Source of the DNA: Cocos nucifera
Taxonomy: Eukaryota > Streptophyta > Magnoliopsida > Arecales > Arecaceae
Direction: 5' to 3'
Length of the DNA: 64,000 nucleotides
NCBI GenBank assembly: GCA_006176705.1
Contig: QRFJ01004924.1
Location: forward strand, 1 to 64,000
The notes under the pieces were generated by a model. That model was not told the DNA's origin. It worked only from the letters and a program-made list of their open reading frames with translations, and ran no database searches. This document shows, piece by piece, positions 10,760-23,170 of this stretch (positions within the stretch are counted from its first letter, which is position 1; the number at the start of each line of letters is the position of its first letter). Both the position numbers and the translations under genes were made by a program.

Positions 10760-11797
10760 TGTTGGGGATAAATTTCGCTCCCGCCGAAGTCCAGTCTGAT
10801 GCTTAGCCTAATGTAACTGGTAATCATGGAAGAGCTTCGATCGAAAATTCTTCCTTTTGCGATCAAACCCCTCCCAGACTCCTCAAGCAGCCGAACTCCT
10901 CCAACGGCCGAACCCCTCTCGGACTCCTCCAGCAACCGAACTCCTTCTGAACTTCTTCAACTAAACTTGTCCAAACTTCTCCTTCAACTGAACTTGTCTC
11001 AGACTTTTCCTTCAGCCGAACTTCTCCATCAGTTGGACTCCTTCCGAACTTCTCCTTCAGTCAGACTCCTTCTGGACTTCTCCATCAGTCGAACTCCATC
11101 CAGATTCCTCTAGTGGATTACTTTCAAATTTCAACTAGCATTCCTTCCGAATGATTCCCTCTAGCCGTGTTTTCTTTAGAAGTCCAAACTCCTCTGAAAT
11201 TGATGTATGTCAAAACTCTTCACCAACCGACGCCTGCTTCCTCCGAATTTCGACTATTAAATCTCGACGAAACGACACATCACGACAATGGATACCTCTC
11301 TCCGTAACAAACTCCATGTGGCCCCGAGCGGCTCAGTACCGGACGGCTACGGCTGTCACTATCAGTCTGCTACAGGCGGCGTCCCTCTTCGTAACAAACC
11401 TCACACAGTCCCGACCGGCCCGCTACCAGACAACTACGGCTGTCACTATCAGTCTGCTACAGGCGGCACCCCTCTCCGTAACAAATCCCACGTGGCCCCG
11501 AGCGGCCAGCTATCGAACGGCTACGGCTATCACTATCAGTCTGCTCCGGGCTCCATCTATAAAAGGGATCCTCCAGATACGTTTTCTCTAAACTCTCTTC
11601 TTCTTTCCAAAACTCTGCTGAGTTTTTTTCTGAGCACTCCACTTTTGTTGGTCAGAAGAGCTGACTTGATCATCGGAGGATCCTACCGAAGCCACCACCA
11701 CCGACTCCGGACGGAACTTTATTTTGCAGGTCACCAGCGGCAACTCTTCTTCCTCAACTCCAGCTCGATCCGGCGTCAACCAGATTCTACACCAACA
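10760..11797 (+). repeat. 3' LTR of the gag-only element
   Basis: It is homologous to 6489-7589, starts TGTTGGGGATAAA and ends CACCAACA. It is preceded by a polypurine tract at 10742-10756. A TATA box (TATAAAAGG) lies at 11558-11566. Confidence 0.7.
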
Positions 11798-12179
11798 ATA
11801 TATATTTGCTTTTAAATTTTTAGGACAATCAGGTATCTTAGGAGCTAACATGGAACAATCTTCTACCAAGGATGAAGATGAGGAAAAGATGGAAAAGGTA
11901 TTAGATGGTTCACTCATGCAGGTATTCTATTAGTAACACCGACAATTATTCATGTTCAATCATTAACAGTTGTTAATGTTGACATTTTGTGTTCGTAGGT
12001 TCTAAGATTTAAAAGTTGCAAGAATGCTCTTCCACCATTGAAGTGGCTTCAAGAATCATGGTTGCTTTTCACTTAGTTTTGATTGCAGAGTAATGTCTGT
12101 TTGTTGTAATGTTAATGGGATAATGTAATTTGTACTTTGTCTAAATTTGTAATTTCAATTGTTGGAATGTAATTTTTAA

Positions 12180-12610
12180 TAAGGGTCATTGTAATATTTA
12201 ACTTTTTTGGCTTAGATACATGGGACATTTTACTTTCTTTCTATTGGCTTGAATGTGCAAATCATTTTATTTATTTGGCTTAAATTTTTGGTTGGCTTAA
12301 ATGTACTGATTATTACAATTTTTGCAACATCTTAAGGGAACTAAATTATATTGTTTGGCTAAAATGCACCATTTTTAAACATTATTGTACATTACAAAAT
12401 TGTATTGTACTTAGCCTATAATAGTGGGGGGAAAGGGAAATCAGACCTAGTAGGCAGCCCTTGGGTTAGCTCTTCAAGACTGGGCCGAGCCTAGGCAAAA
12501 ATGTATGACCAATATTTAGGCCAGGCCAAGCCTAAGCATAGGCATCAGGCCTAACTTTTATGATGGAACCCAACCGGAGCCCGACCTAACTAGGTGTTTG
12601 ATCGACTCTA
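12180..12610 (-). repeat. Right inverted end of the hAT composite
   Basis: It is the reverse-complement partner of 5091-5440. It ends in GGTGTTTGATCGACTCTAATAATTAG. Confidence 0.55.
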
Positions 12611-13814
12611 ATAATTAGCTAATATAATTGACATATAAAATATATACATAAACTCTAGGGCCGGGCCAGGCCATTTTTTAATTAACCCAGGCCGGGCCTG
12701 ACATTTTGATCAGGCCGATCAGGCCTATTTTATTGCCCAAGCCCATCCAATGGGCTTATTTTTAGTGCCCAAGCCCACTAAATTTCGGGCTAGGCAAACC
12801 ACCTAGCCTGTGATCAACTCTAATTTAAATATAATATGTGATATGCTAAACAATCTATCATCATCTAACTTTTCATCACCATTTTCTTGGATTCAGCCAT
12901 ATGATTTAAACTAACATATATATGAATAAACTAATTTTCATTTCATATTTATTTGCTTTTAAATTTTTTAGGACAATTGGGCTTAGAGGCTAACATGGAA
13001 GAATCTTCTACAGAGGATGAGGATGAGGAGGAAAAGATGGAAGAGGGATTATTCAGTCAAGTAGGTATTCTATTAATAACACCAACAATTATTCATGTTC
13101 AATCATTAATGGTTGTTAATGTTTAAATTCTGTGTCCATAGGTTCTAAGATTTAGAAGTAGCAAGGATGCTCTTTTACCATTGAAGCGGCTTCAAGAATT
13201 ATGGTTGCTTTTCACTTAGTTCTGATTGCAATTTGTTTGTTGTAATGTTAATGGGACAATGCAATTTGTACTTTGTCTAAATTTGTAATTTCTTCTATTG
13301 AAATGCAATTTTTAATCGGACAATAATGTTTCATTGTATAAGGGTCATTGTAATATTTAATTTTGTGGGCTTAGATATATGGGACATTTAAGTTTCTTTC
13401 TATTGGCTTCAATGTACAAATCATTTTATTTATTTGGCTTAAATTTTTGGCTGGCCTAAATGTACTGATTATAACAATTTTTGCAACATGTCGAGGGTAA
13501 TAAATTATGTTGTTTGTCTAAAATGCACAATTTAAATATTATTCTGCATTACAAAATTGTATTGTACTTAGCCTATAATAGTAGGGGGGAAGAGGAAACC
13601 AGGCCTAGTAGGCAAGTCTATGATTAGCTCTTCGAATTAGGCCGAGCCTGGGCAAAAATGTAAGCCTAATGTTCGGGCCTGGCCAGGCCTAAATATAGAC
13701 ATTAAGCCTAACTTCCATTATGGAGCCCAACCTGAGCCCGATCTAATCGGGTGTTTGATCAACTCTAATAATTAATTAATATAATTAACATACAAAATAT
13801 ATATATACATATAT

Positions 13815-14146
13815 TGAAGAAAATAAAAAAAATTGAAAAAAAAATTTGTATATTTTTCTGAATCATAATGCTCTTTACATAGCTCCTATTTATATACATT
13901 AATTAGTCCTAGAATAAGAAGCTAAATAATTACAAAAGAAAACAAAAATAATTAGGAGAATCAGCTATATACAGAAACTGAAATTAATTCCTAATAATTT
14001 TAGATTTCTATAATCATAGGATTTCAACAGATACCATAATAAAAGATACCATAATTTAGGATTCCTATAATCATAGGATTCGAGCAAATCATGGGATTTC
14101 AATAGATACCATAACTTGAGATTCCTATAATCATGGGATTCCAACA
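13815..14146 (-). repeat. 3' LTR of the copia element
   Basis: 332 bp, preceded on the minus strand by the polypurine tract. It has an extra internal duplication of the AATCATAGGATTTCAA(C/T)AGATACC motif compared with the 5' LTR. Confidence 0.85.
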
Positions 14147-14153
14147 CTCCCCC

Positions 14154-17100
14154 TCAAGTTGGTCCATGGATATCACACATGCCCAATTTGCAAACTAAAG
14201 TGTGGAATACTCTACTGCTTAGTCCCTTAGTAAATACATCAGCCAACTGCTCCTTCGAAGTCACATGAGAAACAGATAATGAGCCATCCACTATCTTCTC
14301 CTTTATGAAGTGCCGATCAATCTCTGTGTTTGGTCCGATCATGCTAAACTGGATTGTGGACAATATTAATAGCAACCTTGTTGTCACAGAATAAGGATAA
14401 ACTATTTGTTTCTAACAACTTCAACTCTTTCATCAATTTTCGTAACCACAATAGTTCATAGATACCGTAAGCCATAGCTCTATATGCTGCTTCTGCACTT
14501 GATCTTGCTATCACATTCTGTTTCTTACTTTTCTAGGTAACTAGGTTACCTCCAACAAATGTACAATAACCAGATGTTGATCTTCTATCATCAAAAGATC
14601 CAGTCCAATCTGCATCTGTAAAAGCTTTTACCTATAGGTGGCCATACCTTGAGAAAAGTAGTCCTTTCCCTGGTGCAGATTTCAGATACTCAAAATACGA
14701 AACACAGCTTCTAAGTGAGATTCACGAGGATCATGCATATATTGGCTCACCAGACTAATAGCATAAGCTATATCTGGTATAGCGTGTGAGAGATAAATCA
14801 ATCTCCCAACTAACCTTTGATATCTTCCCAAGTCAACTGAGTTCCCAACTCCTACTTGCAATCTGTGATTAGCCTCAATAGGAGAATCTGCAGGTTTACA
14901 TCCCAACATGCTAGTTTCTTTCAGAAGATCTAGAATATATTTTCTCTGAGAAATAAAGATCCCTTTGTCTGACCTAGCAACCTCTATTCTAAGAAAATAC
15001 TGTAGCTTACCTAAATCTTTAATTTCAAATTCTTGGACTAAAAACCTTTTTAAATGGACAATCTCCTCTTTATCATCTCTAGTCACAACTATATCATCAA
15101 CATAAACAATAAGTAATGTGATCTTACCTCTACAGTGTTTCATAAACAAGGTATGATCAGCATTGCTTTGATGGTAGCCAAAAAAAATCATGGCTTTACT
15201 GAATCTGTCAAACCATGCTCTTGGTGACTGCTTCAGGCCATACAATGCCTTCTTCAATCTGCAAACATTTTCTTTGGTCTTTTTCATCATTAAATCCTGG
15301 AGGAATCTCTATGTACACTTCTTCCTCTAAATCTCCATGCAAAAAAGCATTTTTGACATCAAACTGCTGTAAGTCCCACTCAAGATTTGCTGCATAGGAT
15401 AACAGGATTTTGATAGTATTCATCTTCGCAATAGGGGCAAAGGTCTCCTGATAATCTACTCCATAAGTCTGTGTAAAGCCTTTTGCCACTAGCCTGGCCT
15501 TGTACCTTTCAATTGAACCATCAGCCCTATGTTTTACTGTGAACACCCACTTGCATCCCACTTGTCTCTTTCCCAATGGAAAAGTAACAAGGTCCCACGT
15601 CTCATTTTTTGCCAAAGCCCTCATCTCCTCAACCATGGCTGCCCTCCATTTTGGATCAAGATATGCTTCCTTCCAACCTTGTGGGATAGAAACAGAAGAA
15701 ACAGACAAGACAAAAGCTTTATAAGAAGGAGATAAAGAATCATAGGAAACAAAATTAGAAATAGAATGTTTAGTACAAGTTCTGACTCCTTTTATGATAG
15801 CAATGGGAACATCAAGATCATCAAAAGAAGAATTAGGATTAGAATCATCAAGGATCAAAGAAGACTCACCACATATATCTTCAGAATGTTTAGGAACTGA
15901 ATTCAAGGATGTCGGTTGATCAGGTATATCATGCTCAATGGTTGTATTGTCTTTGTTCCGACGTGTGTAAGTTTTCAAATCCAGTCTATCCAATCTCCCT
16001 AGGAGTTGAGGTAGTTGGTCCTTATTATCCTCATTAAGGTCTGTCCCAAGCCTAAGAATCTCCCTCTGAAAAGGGTAATATGAGGAGGACACCTCTTCAT
16101 TCTTATGCTCTCCCTAAAGAGGTGACTGAGTGGAGAAATAAGGCTCAAATTCCTTAAATGTGACATCCATGCTCATAAAATATTTTCTTAAAGGTGGATG
16201 GTAACATTTATATTCCTTTTGAGTACTAGAGTAATCCACAAATACACATTTAAGAGCTCTAGGTTCCGACTTTCCAACATTTGTCTTATGAACAAAACAA
16301 ACAACCAAAGATCTTTGGGGGAACAGTATAAGAATTACTACCCTATAAAACTTCTAAAGGACTCTTAAAGTTCAGTATTCTAAGAGGCATTCTATTGATA
16401 AAATATGCTGCAGAAAGAACAGCATCCCCCCAGTAAGGTATAGGAAGATTCATAGTAAACATAAGGGATCGAGCCATCTCAAGTAAATGTCTATTCTTTT
16501 TCTCTGACACTCCATTTTGTGCACTAGTATTAACACAACTAGTCTGATGCACAATTCCATTTGAACCTAAATAGGCACGAAAGACTCTATTTATATATTC
16601 AGTACCATTATCAGTTCTTAGAATCTTAACCTAAGCATCAAATTGTGTACAAATCATCTCGTGAAACTGTTGAAAGCAAAAAAATACTTCATTTTTTGCT
16701 TTCATCAAGTAAACCCAAGTCAATCTAGTGCAACAATCAATAAAAATGACAAACCATCGATAACCAGACAAAAAACTTGTTTGGATAGGCCCCCATACAT
16801 CAAAATGAATAGTTATGAAAGGAATCAAACTCTTATTATTTATTGGAGCATAAGAATGTCGTGTGTTTAGCAAATTCACAAGCATCACAAACCAGCAATT
16901 CAGATTTGCATTGTCTAAACAAAATAGGATATATCCTTTATAAAGCAGAAAAAGAAGGATGTCCTAATCGCCTATGCTACTAGATGATCTCTTGTTCAGC
17001 ACTTATAAAATATCCTAACAAAGCTTAGTTGGGACCAGGATTTGAGAGACCACAACTGTCATCCAGAAGATACAAGCCATCTTGCAATCTACCGCTGCCA

Positions 17101-18451
17101 ATCATTCTCCCTATTTTCAACTCCTGAAATATGAAATGAGTAGGAAAAAATTCAATTTTGCAATTAAGGGATTAGTAATGGAACTAACAGACAAAAGATT
17201 AATAGGAAAGCTAGGAACATGAAGAACTAAAGCTAGATTTATGGTGGTAGTACATTTAATAGAACCTATTCTAGAAATAGTGGCTAAGCACCCATCCGCT
17301 ATGCGGACTTTTTCTTTTCCTGTACATGGAGAGTAGGTTGAAAATTTATTTTGAGAACCTGTCATGTGTTTGTTTGTTCCAGAATCTATAACCCAAAAAG
17401 ATTTTTCAAGATTGGCAAGAAAAACATTACCTGATTTGACAAAATTAGAAGAGAAAGCTGTAGTAGATTGAGATTCAAGCTGAGACAACAAACACCTTAG
17501 GGCTTCAACTTCTTCATTGAAAAAGATCCTAGTATTATTTGTTTCCTCAGAGAAATCCATGGTTTCAAACACATTCGCTTGTGGTCTTGATGAACCCATC
17601 TGCTTACCACCATGCTCTTTGGTTGGGCAACCATGTAGTTTCCAACAATATTCTTTAGTATGCCGAGACTTGCCACAATAGTCACAGTGTAACTGATCCT
17701 TGTTTGGATGACCATGATGGAGAACATATGATTGCTCTTGTGAAGAGGCAGCTACTAGCCCTGCCTTATCAACAGAGGATGAATGGATCATACCACTCCT
17801 TCGACTCTCCTCTTGTTGGACATATGAGTATGTTTGCCTCAAGGAAGGCATAGAATCCTTTACAAGTACTTGGATCCGTATCTGATCGTACTCTATATTC
17901 AAGCCAGCAAGAAAATCATATATGCGTTCCTTTTCAATCAATTTCTGAAACTTAATAGCATCAACAGCATATGTGGCTTGAAAATCCTGATAGTAATCCA
18001 GTTCCTGCCATAAACCACTTAATTCAGCAAAGTATTGTGCAATAGTCATCTCACCTTGTTTAGTTTCATGAACTTTGTTACGGAGCTCGTAAATCTATGC
18101 ATCATTGCCCATTTGAGAGTAGGTTTGAAAAACTGCATTCCAAATAGTAGCTGCACTGTTCAACAACAAATACCCCTGAGCAATCTGAGGTTGCATAGAA
18201 TTGATGAGCCAAGATATCATAAGTGAATTTTCAGATTCCCACTGAATATAATTAGAACTGATAATTTCTAGTTTTAGACTATCCCTAATAATATACCCTT
18301 GTAGTCTACTAGCTTGAATGAATAAAAGATAGGATCTGGACCAAGCCAGATAGTTAGTTCCATCGAGCTTTACGGGACTGATTTGTAAAGATGAGTTATC
18401 ACTCACAAAACCCGATTTTGTTTCAGTCACAGCCCTCTTTCCCTCGGTCAT
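14154..18451 (-). pseudogene. Copia gag-pol polyprotein, interrupted
   Basis: In order on the minus strand, Gag starts at 18451 (MTEGKRAVTETK, then LDGTNYLAWSRSYLLFI). The zinc knuckle is CDYCGKSRHTKEYC at about 17690-17645. The protease site WVIDSGTNKHMTG is near 17390-17350. The integrase core lies at about 16880-16350 with DVWGP, SAQNGVSE and LPIPYWGDAV. Reverse transcriptase has WVFTVKHRADG, RLVAKGFTQTYGVDYQETFAP, FDVKNAFLHGDLEEEVYIEIPPGF and the catalytic YVDD (near 15100). RNase H follows with SSAEA and ends ADVFTKGL (near 14210). The order PR-INT-RT-RH is that of Ty1/copia. Stops and frameshifts separate most domains, so this copy cannot make the full polyprotein. Confidence 0.85.
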
Positions 18452-18591
18452 GTTCCAGCAAATAGGGAAAAAAGCATTGAAGAAATAAAATACTTAGTAC
18501 CAGTAAAAAAAGCAAACCAGGTCAAGAATCAAGGCTAAACAAAGGCGCGACACACGAGAAAGAACATAGGCAACAAGCCGATCGACGGTAG

Positions 18592-20872
18592 TGTTAGATA
18601 TATGTGCCCTAGAAGCCAGAATTGGCTGACACTTGTAATACACTTCTAGGGGCAAAATTGTAATTTTGACTAAAATCAATAAATGGGTTATTTTCTATCA
18701 CATATATGTATTTAGTGTCTGTGATACATCCTTTGAGTTAATGGTAATGATAATTCATATTTTCAAGAGTTGAAAATTTAAGACATGAATAATCATTATT
18801 AACTCATAAACAGCTCCCGACCATAGGATCATCACGAGGATGGTGATTGATCCGGAAGGTTGGTGTACAATCGCTTCTCTTTAGTAGATGAGTCTTGAGT
18901 CTACGGTGTGGAGACACCGGAGCGAGAGTACAGGTACTCGTTAGAGAACGAGGGCACTGAGCGTGACCACCTCGAGTAGTCATTAGGGAGTCTACCTTCT
19001 CGTCAATGACTGACTCGATGCTGCAGTAGTGTGTCTGGTTCTTTGACCTGAGATGCATCGGTAGTTCACCTTGAGGGTGTTATAGTTTGACTACACCATT
19101 ACTCGGTCTCCTAGCCATATAGAACCCTGAGGTGTATGTTGGCTATAGCATGTTCATTGTAGGAACTGGATTGCATCAAGATGGGATCTATCTACCTCGG
19201 TGGTAGAGGAGCAGCCCTATGATAATCATGAGAATCAAGTCCTGAAGCCCATGGCCATGGCAGAGTGAAATAATAGAAAGAGTTTCTATTTAGGTTTTCA
19301 CATTGGACTCGAATCGAATGATTATATCATATGACAGAGACTAGGGTTTGACGAGTTTACCTTAACCCTAATCTGATCGGGGCTCAAGATAGAAGAACTT
19401 AATCACACAGGTAGCTGCACCAAGAGGTTCGCATTCAGCTCTGATGGGTTGCCACCATATACTGCTAGGTGTCACTGGTGGATTTTGGGAGCAATTAGAA
19501 TGATTTAGATGATCGATCATTCTAACTGTTCGAATCAGAAGAGTTCTGATCCATCGAAAGGAGTTTCGATGATGTCTATGATAGAGATCATGACATATCC
19601 CATTACCATACAGAACTGAACCTAACTGGGTCACACAAACAAGGGTTTGAATCTGGTGATCATCAATTGAACTAATCTAGTTCAATTGATCTGAATGAGA
19701 TTCAATTAGGTTCAAGAAATCGTGCTAGCACTCGATTGAACCTAACGTTCTTCTTTTACTATCACAAATAAGTTGTCCTGACTGAGCCAAAGGAGTTTGT
19801 GCTCAATCAGAGGCCTTCATATGGTCTAACTGGAGGTTGTCCAAGTTAGAGAAGGTTGTCTTATTTTATAAGACATTACCTGCCATTTTTGGTCACCTGC
19901 CATTTCTTGTTCTTTGACTTTGGTCAAAAGTCTACCTTTGACTGGTCAAACGTTGACCATTGACACTTTGACTTTTGACCACATGTCATGCACCTATTGG
20001 AGAGCTGGAGTGGGGGCCCTGTCCCCCTGCCAGAACCTGGCAAGGAGGAGGCGCACGCCACCCACCCTAGGCGTGTGCCCAAGTTGGAGGCGCCTTGGAG
20101 TCCTTGTTGGACAAGGACTCCACCTCCTTTTGGATTCCAATAGAGTTCTCTAAGAATCCAGTTTGACTGGTCTTAGGCGCCCTCTAAGGAGGAATCCAAG
20201 GGACTCTATTCCCACCAATCAGATTTAGATCTGATTTCACAAAGGGTTGTGATTGGTTGGGAAGAAGAGGAGTTGGATCACAGCTTAGTCTATAAATAAG
20301 ACCCTGCGCCCAACTCAGATTCTAAAGATGCAATTCAATAGAGATTTCCCACGCCCCAAGGCTGCCTCTCCCCTCTTCCTCCATGCCTAAACTTCTCCTC
20401 CTCTCCACGTCCAAAAGAGTTTTGGACTTTGGTTGGTGCGTTCCAGATCAAAAGAAAGGCGATCAAAAGAAGAAGGCTGCACTGCTGCAAAGGACGACTG
20501 CTGATCTTCAAAAGGAGTTTTGAAGATCCTCCAGATCAGATCCAGATCTAATTTTTGGAGGCGTGATAGAGAAGAAGAGGATCTCCAGATCCAACCCGAG
20601 TGGATACCGGTAGAGGCCAGGCGCTTGCGTGGCTAAGATCCAGAACCTTCCGCTGCAATCAGGATCATCTATAGGATAATAGGATTACCCAAATCAGGAA
20701 AATTAAATTTAATTTAATTTATCTTATTTTATTTTATTTATTAAAATAATAAGAATCAGATCTGAAACATATCAAGATCTGATTGGGATCAAGAGAAAAA
20801 CTTTTTGAAATATATCTCTTGATCTGATCAGATCTGGACGAACCTGGACCGGGAAATCAGGTTTTCCCTTCA
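18592..20872 (+). mobile_element. Solo LTR of copia family A (2.28 kb) with GGTAG target duplication
   Basis: It starts TGTTAGATATATG and ends TTTTCCCTTCA. It is flanked by GGTAG at 18587-18591 and 20873-20877. It matches the 5' LTR of the copia element at 60702-62979 in reverse orientation at high identity. A TATA box (TATAAATAAG) lies at 20291-20300. No internal sequence is present, so LTR-LTR recombination removed it. It interrupts the leader between primer site and gag of the host copia element. Confidence 0.88.
20291..20298 (+). promoter_or_regulatory. TATA box in the family A solo LTR
   Basis: TATAAATA about 580 bp before the LTR end. The equivalent box is conserved at 61275-61282 in the other copy. 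Confidence 0.5.
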
Positions 20873-20990
20873 GGTAGGGCTTCCTCCTGGGGCAGGTGGT
20901 CACACTCAACCCCCCCGTAATAGACCGCTAGGAGCTTGACCCAAAAAACCTAATATGGCGCTGTAAAATTATGCCGTGAAAAATTGGCAC

Positions 20991-21003
20991 GGCTCTAATA
21001 CCA
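20991..21003 (-). other. Primer-binding site (initiator Met tRNA) of the copia element
   Basis: Minus-strand TGGTATTAGAGCC directly follows the CA end of the 5' LTR. It matches the initiator-Met tRNA 3' end except for one base (TATTAG for TATCAG). Confidence 0.8.
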
Positions 21004-21311
21004 TGAAGAAAAAAAAATTAGAGAAAATTTTTTTGTATATTTTTTTGAATCATAATGCTCTTTATATAGCTCCTATTTATATACATTAATTAGTCCTAGA
21101 ATAGGAAGCTAAATAATTATAAAAGAAAATAGAAATAATTAGAAGAATCAGCTATATGCAGAGACTGAAATTAATTCCTAATAATTTATGATAATTTATG
21201 ATTCCTATAATCATAGGATTTCAATAGATACCATAATTTGGAATTCCAGCAAATCATTGGATTTCAAAAAATACCATAATTTGAGATTCCTATAATCATG
21301 GGATTCCAACA
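21004..21311 (-). repeat. 5' LTR of the copia element
   Basis: 308 bp, matching 13815-14146, followed on the plus strand by the TATAT target duplication. Confidence 0.85.
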
Positions 21312-21560
21312 TATATATATAATCTAGGACCAGGCCATGCCATTTTTTAATTACCCTAGGCTTGGCCCGATTTTTAGATCGAGCCTATTTGATTGCCCAG
21401 TCTCGTCCCATGGGCCTATTTTTAATGCCCAAGCCCACTAAATTTGGGGCTAGGTGAGCCACCTAGCCCATGATTAGCTTTATTCTATATATAATATGTG
21501 ATGGAAAAATCTATCATATCATCATCTAACTTTTTATCACCATTCTTGGATTCAACCTTA

Positions 21561-22440
21561 TAATTTAACTTGGAAAAATCATGTGTCAAATTAATTATGT
21601 TTAATAAATATTGTCTCATCCACTTCTTTCTTGTTCTAGACATTGGTTCTTTTCATGATATCATTTTGAACCAAAGAGTTCAATCTATGTGTACCGGTCC
21701 GAACCAGCCCATACACCCCGTATCGAACCGGGCAGACAGCTAACCAATCCGATTCAACCTATTTTTCTAAAAAAGCATCCAAACCGCACCAAACAGGTCA
21801 GCTCGGTATAGTTCAAGCCATGAACCACCCAAAATTGGGTGGTACACCACAGTTCGGCTCAATTCGAGCATGAACCAAGCCATGCCGACAAAAAGACTGA
21901 GGATGGGGTGGGTGTGGGCCCTAAGATCATTTAAATCATTGTAATATGACCGAGGGACGCAAAGGCAAGGGAAAAAAATTTCTACTCCAAAAATTTGTCA
22001 TAATCTCTTCGAGGAGCCAACAAATTTCGACTGGGAGCAAAGTAATCCACCATTTTTTTTCTTTTTTTGCAAAAAAATACCAAAAAATTGAAAAATAAGG
22101 AGAAATCATACCAAAATTTATATTTTACTATGATTTTATTATATTGTAAATCTTTAAATGATCTATGCGATGATGCTAAAATTATTAAATTTTATCAATT
22201 ATATATTTTTTAAAAAATATGTATATATTTAGAATAAAAAATTAAAAAAATTAAAAATTCAAAAAAACTATAAATTCATAATATTATTTAGAACAATTCA
22301 AACTATGTATAGTATAAAGTTTGTCTGATTATGAAATTTTTTATGCATGGTGTGCATAGTAACCTAGGCTTAATTTTGAATAAAATAAAATAAAAAATAG
22401 CATTTAATACATGTTAATAGGCTTAAAAAAATATATGTAG
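21561..22440. other. AT-rich interval with a CCGG/GAACC-rich repeat fragment
   Basis: 21690-21900 carries words such as GTACCGGTCCGAACCAG and GGTACACCACAGTTCGG, related to the repeat family at 46150-46515 and to the ends of the elements at 36604 and 39251. The rest is very AT-rich with no gene. Confidence 0.45.
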
Positions 22441-23170
22441 CATAGTAACCTAGCCTCCCTTCTCTCTCTTTCTCTCTATCTCTCACTCTCTCTTCCCTCT
22501 TTCTCTCTATCTCTCACTCTCTCTTCCCTCTCTCTCTATATCCCACTATCTCTGTCTGTCTCTCTTCCAGAATACCTCTAATGCTGCCTCCTTCCTCTAG
22601 CACCGTCGACGACCCTTTGAGCTTTGTGCGACCCCCCTCCCCACAACTGCAGATATAATTTTTTTATTTTATTTTATAGTAATATTTGTTAATTATTATT
22701 TATAATATTTATAATAATTTTATAATAATATTTAAAGAGAACCACCGTCGTTCAGGGCCGTGCTGGTGGGTAAGAGAACTCCTGTCGATTGATTCTGGAC
22801 CGTGTTAGCGAGTTTTGAGCCGTGCCATGCCGGCAGTCATGGGCGGTCTTAGGCCATGCCGGCCGATAAAAGAACCCCCGTTGATGGGTTTTAGGCCGTA
22901 CCAACAACCTTAGGCAATGTCGTGCCATGCCGGCGACCTTCAGCTGTGCCGACAGGTAAGAGAACCCCCGCCAACAGGTTCTAGACCATACTATGGATTG
23001 TACTGGTCGGTAAGCTAAAAATACCAACCGATGGGTTCCTTGCTAGTGGGTTTTGGGCCATGCCAATGGGTTCTAGACCGTGCTGGCAACCTTAGACCAT
23101 ACCGTGCCGGCCAGTAAGAGAACCCCCGCCAGCGGGTTCGGGGCCGTGCTAGTAGATTCTTGACTATCAA
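22441..23170. repeat. CT microsatellite and degenerate GC-rich tandem repeat
   Basis: 22455-22566 is a (CT)n/(CTCTCT-ATCTC)n tract. 22755-23170 holds about six degenerate units of 60-80 bp with GTAAGAGAACCCCCGCC, GGCCGTGC and ATGCCGGC. Open frames here are artefacts of the repeat. Confidence 0.5.

Larger units (their letters stand above)
6489..11797 (+). mobile_element. Gag-only LTR retrotransposon (TR-GAG/LARD type, Ty3-like gag) inserted in the hAT element
   Basis: Two LTRs (6489-7589 and 10760-11797) share the start TGTTGG(G/A)ATAAA (first base mutated in the left copy), the middle CACTATCAGTCTGCT repeats, a TATA box and the end CACCAACA. A primer-site-like stretch (ATTGGCGCTAGAAGGAGG) follows the left LTR. 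A purine tract (GAAAGTGGGGGGAC) precedes the right one. The interior has a damaged gag and then about 1.6 kb of tandem repeats, with no protease, RT or integrase. A matching 5-bp target duplication is no longer visible. Confidence 0.7.
5091..12610 (+). mobile_element. Degenerate hAT transposon with long inverted ends, split by an LTR element
   Basis: The left end (5091-5440) is an inverted, diverged copy of 12180-12610. Both start with the motif TAGAG-(C/T)-(T/C)-GATCAAACACC and share blocks such as GCCAAACAATATAATTT and GTACATTTAAGCCAACCAAA. Between them lie a broken hAT transposase (about 5537-6385) and, after a 5.3 kb LTR insertion, a short acidic exon reading EQSSTKDEDEEKMEKV (about 11850-11900). 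The original hAT would have been about 2.2 kb. No target duplication could be fixed, so the outer edges are approximate. Confidence 0.6.
13815..21311 (-). mobile_element. Ty1/copia retrotransposon with TATAT target duplication
   Basis: Short LTRs (13815-14146 and 21004-21311) start TG and end CA on the plus strand and are flanked by TATAT at 13810-13814 and 21312-21316. On the minus strand the primer site TGGTATTAGAGCC (21003-20991) abuts the 5' LTR and the polypurine tract TTGAGGGGGAG (14157-14147) abuts the 3' LTR. The gag-pol interior (18451-14154) is broken by stops. A solo LTR of family A sits in the leader at 18592-20872. Confidence 0.88.
12826..21560 (+). repeat. Second, tandem copy of the hAT 3' part, split by a copia element
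   Basis: 12955-13800 repeats the layout of 11805-12640: TTTGCTTTTAAATTTTTTAGG, the acidic exon (EESSTEDEDEEEKMEE), TTCTAAGATTTA, GCTTCAAGAAT and the GC-rich tail. After the copia insertion the copy resumes at 21312-21560, matching 12640-12900 (GGCCATTTTTTAATTA, GCCCAAGCCCACTAAATTT, CTATCATCATCTAACTTTT). The unit is thus duplicated head to tail next to the composite hAT. Confidence 0.6.

Noticed and set aside
6484..11802. 5-bp target duplication for the gag-only element
   Set aside because: The flanks TTATG and ATATA do not match, so none is claimed. The insertion is supported instead by continuity of the hAT sequence on both sides.
19368..19634. Similar 88-codon open frames in two LTRs (also 61936-62202)
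   Set aside because: They lie inside family A LTRs and are conserved only because the two LTRs are nearly identical. They are absent from the more diverged copies.
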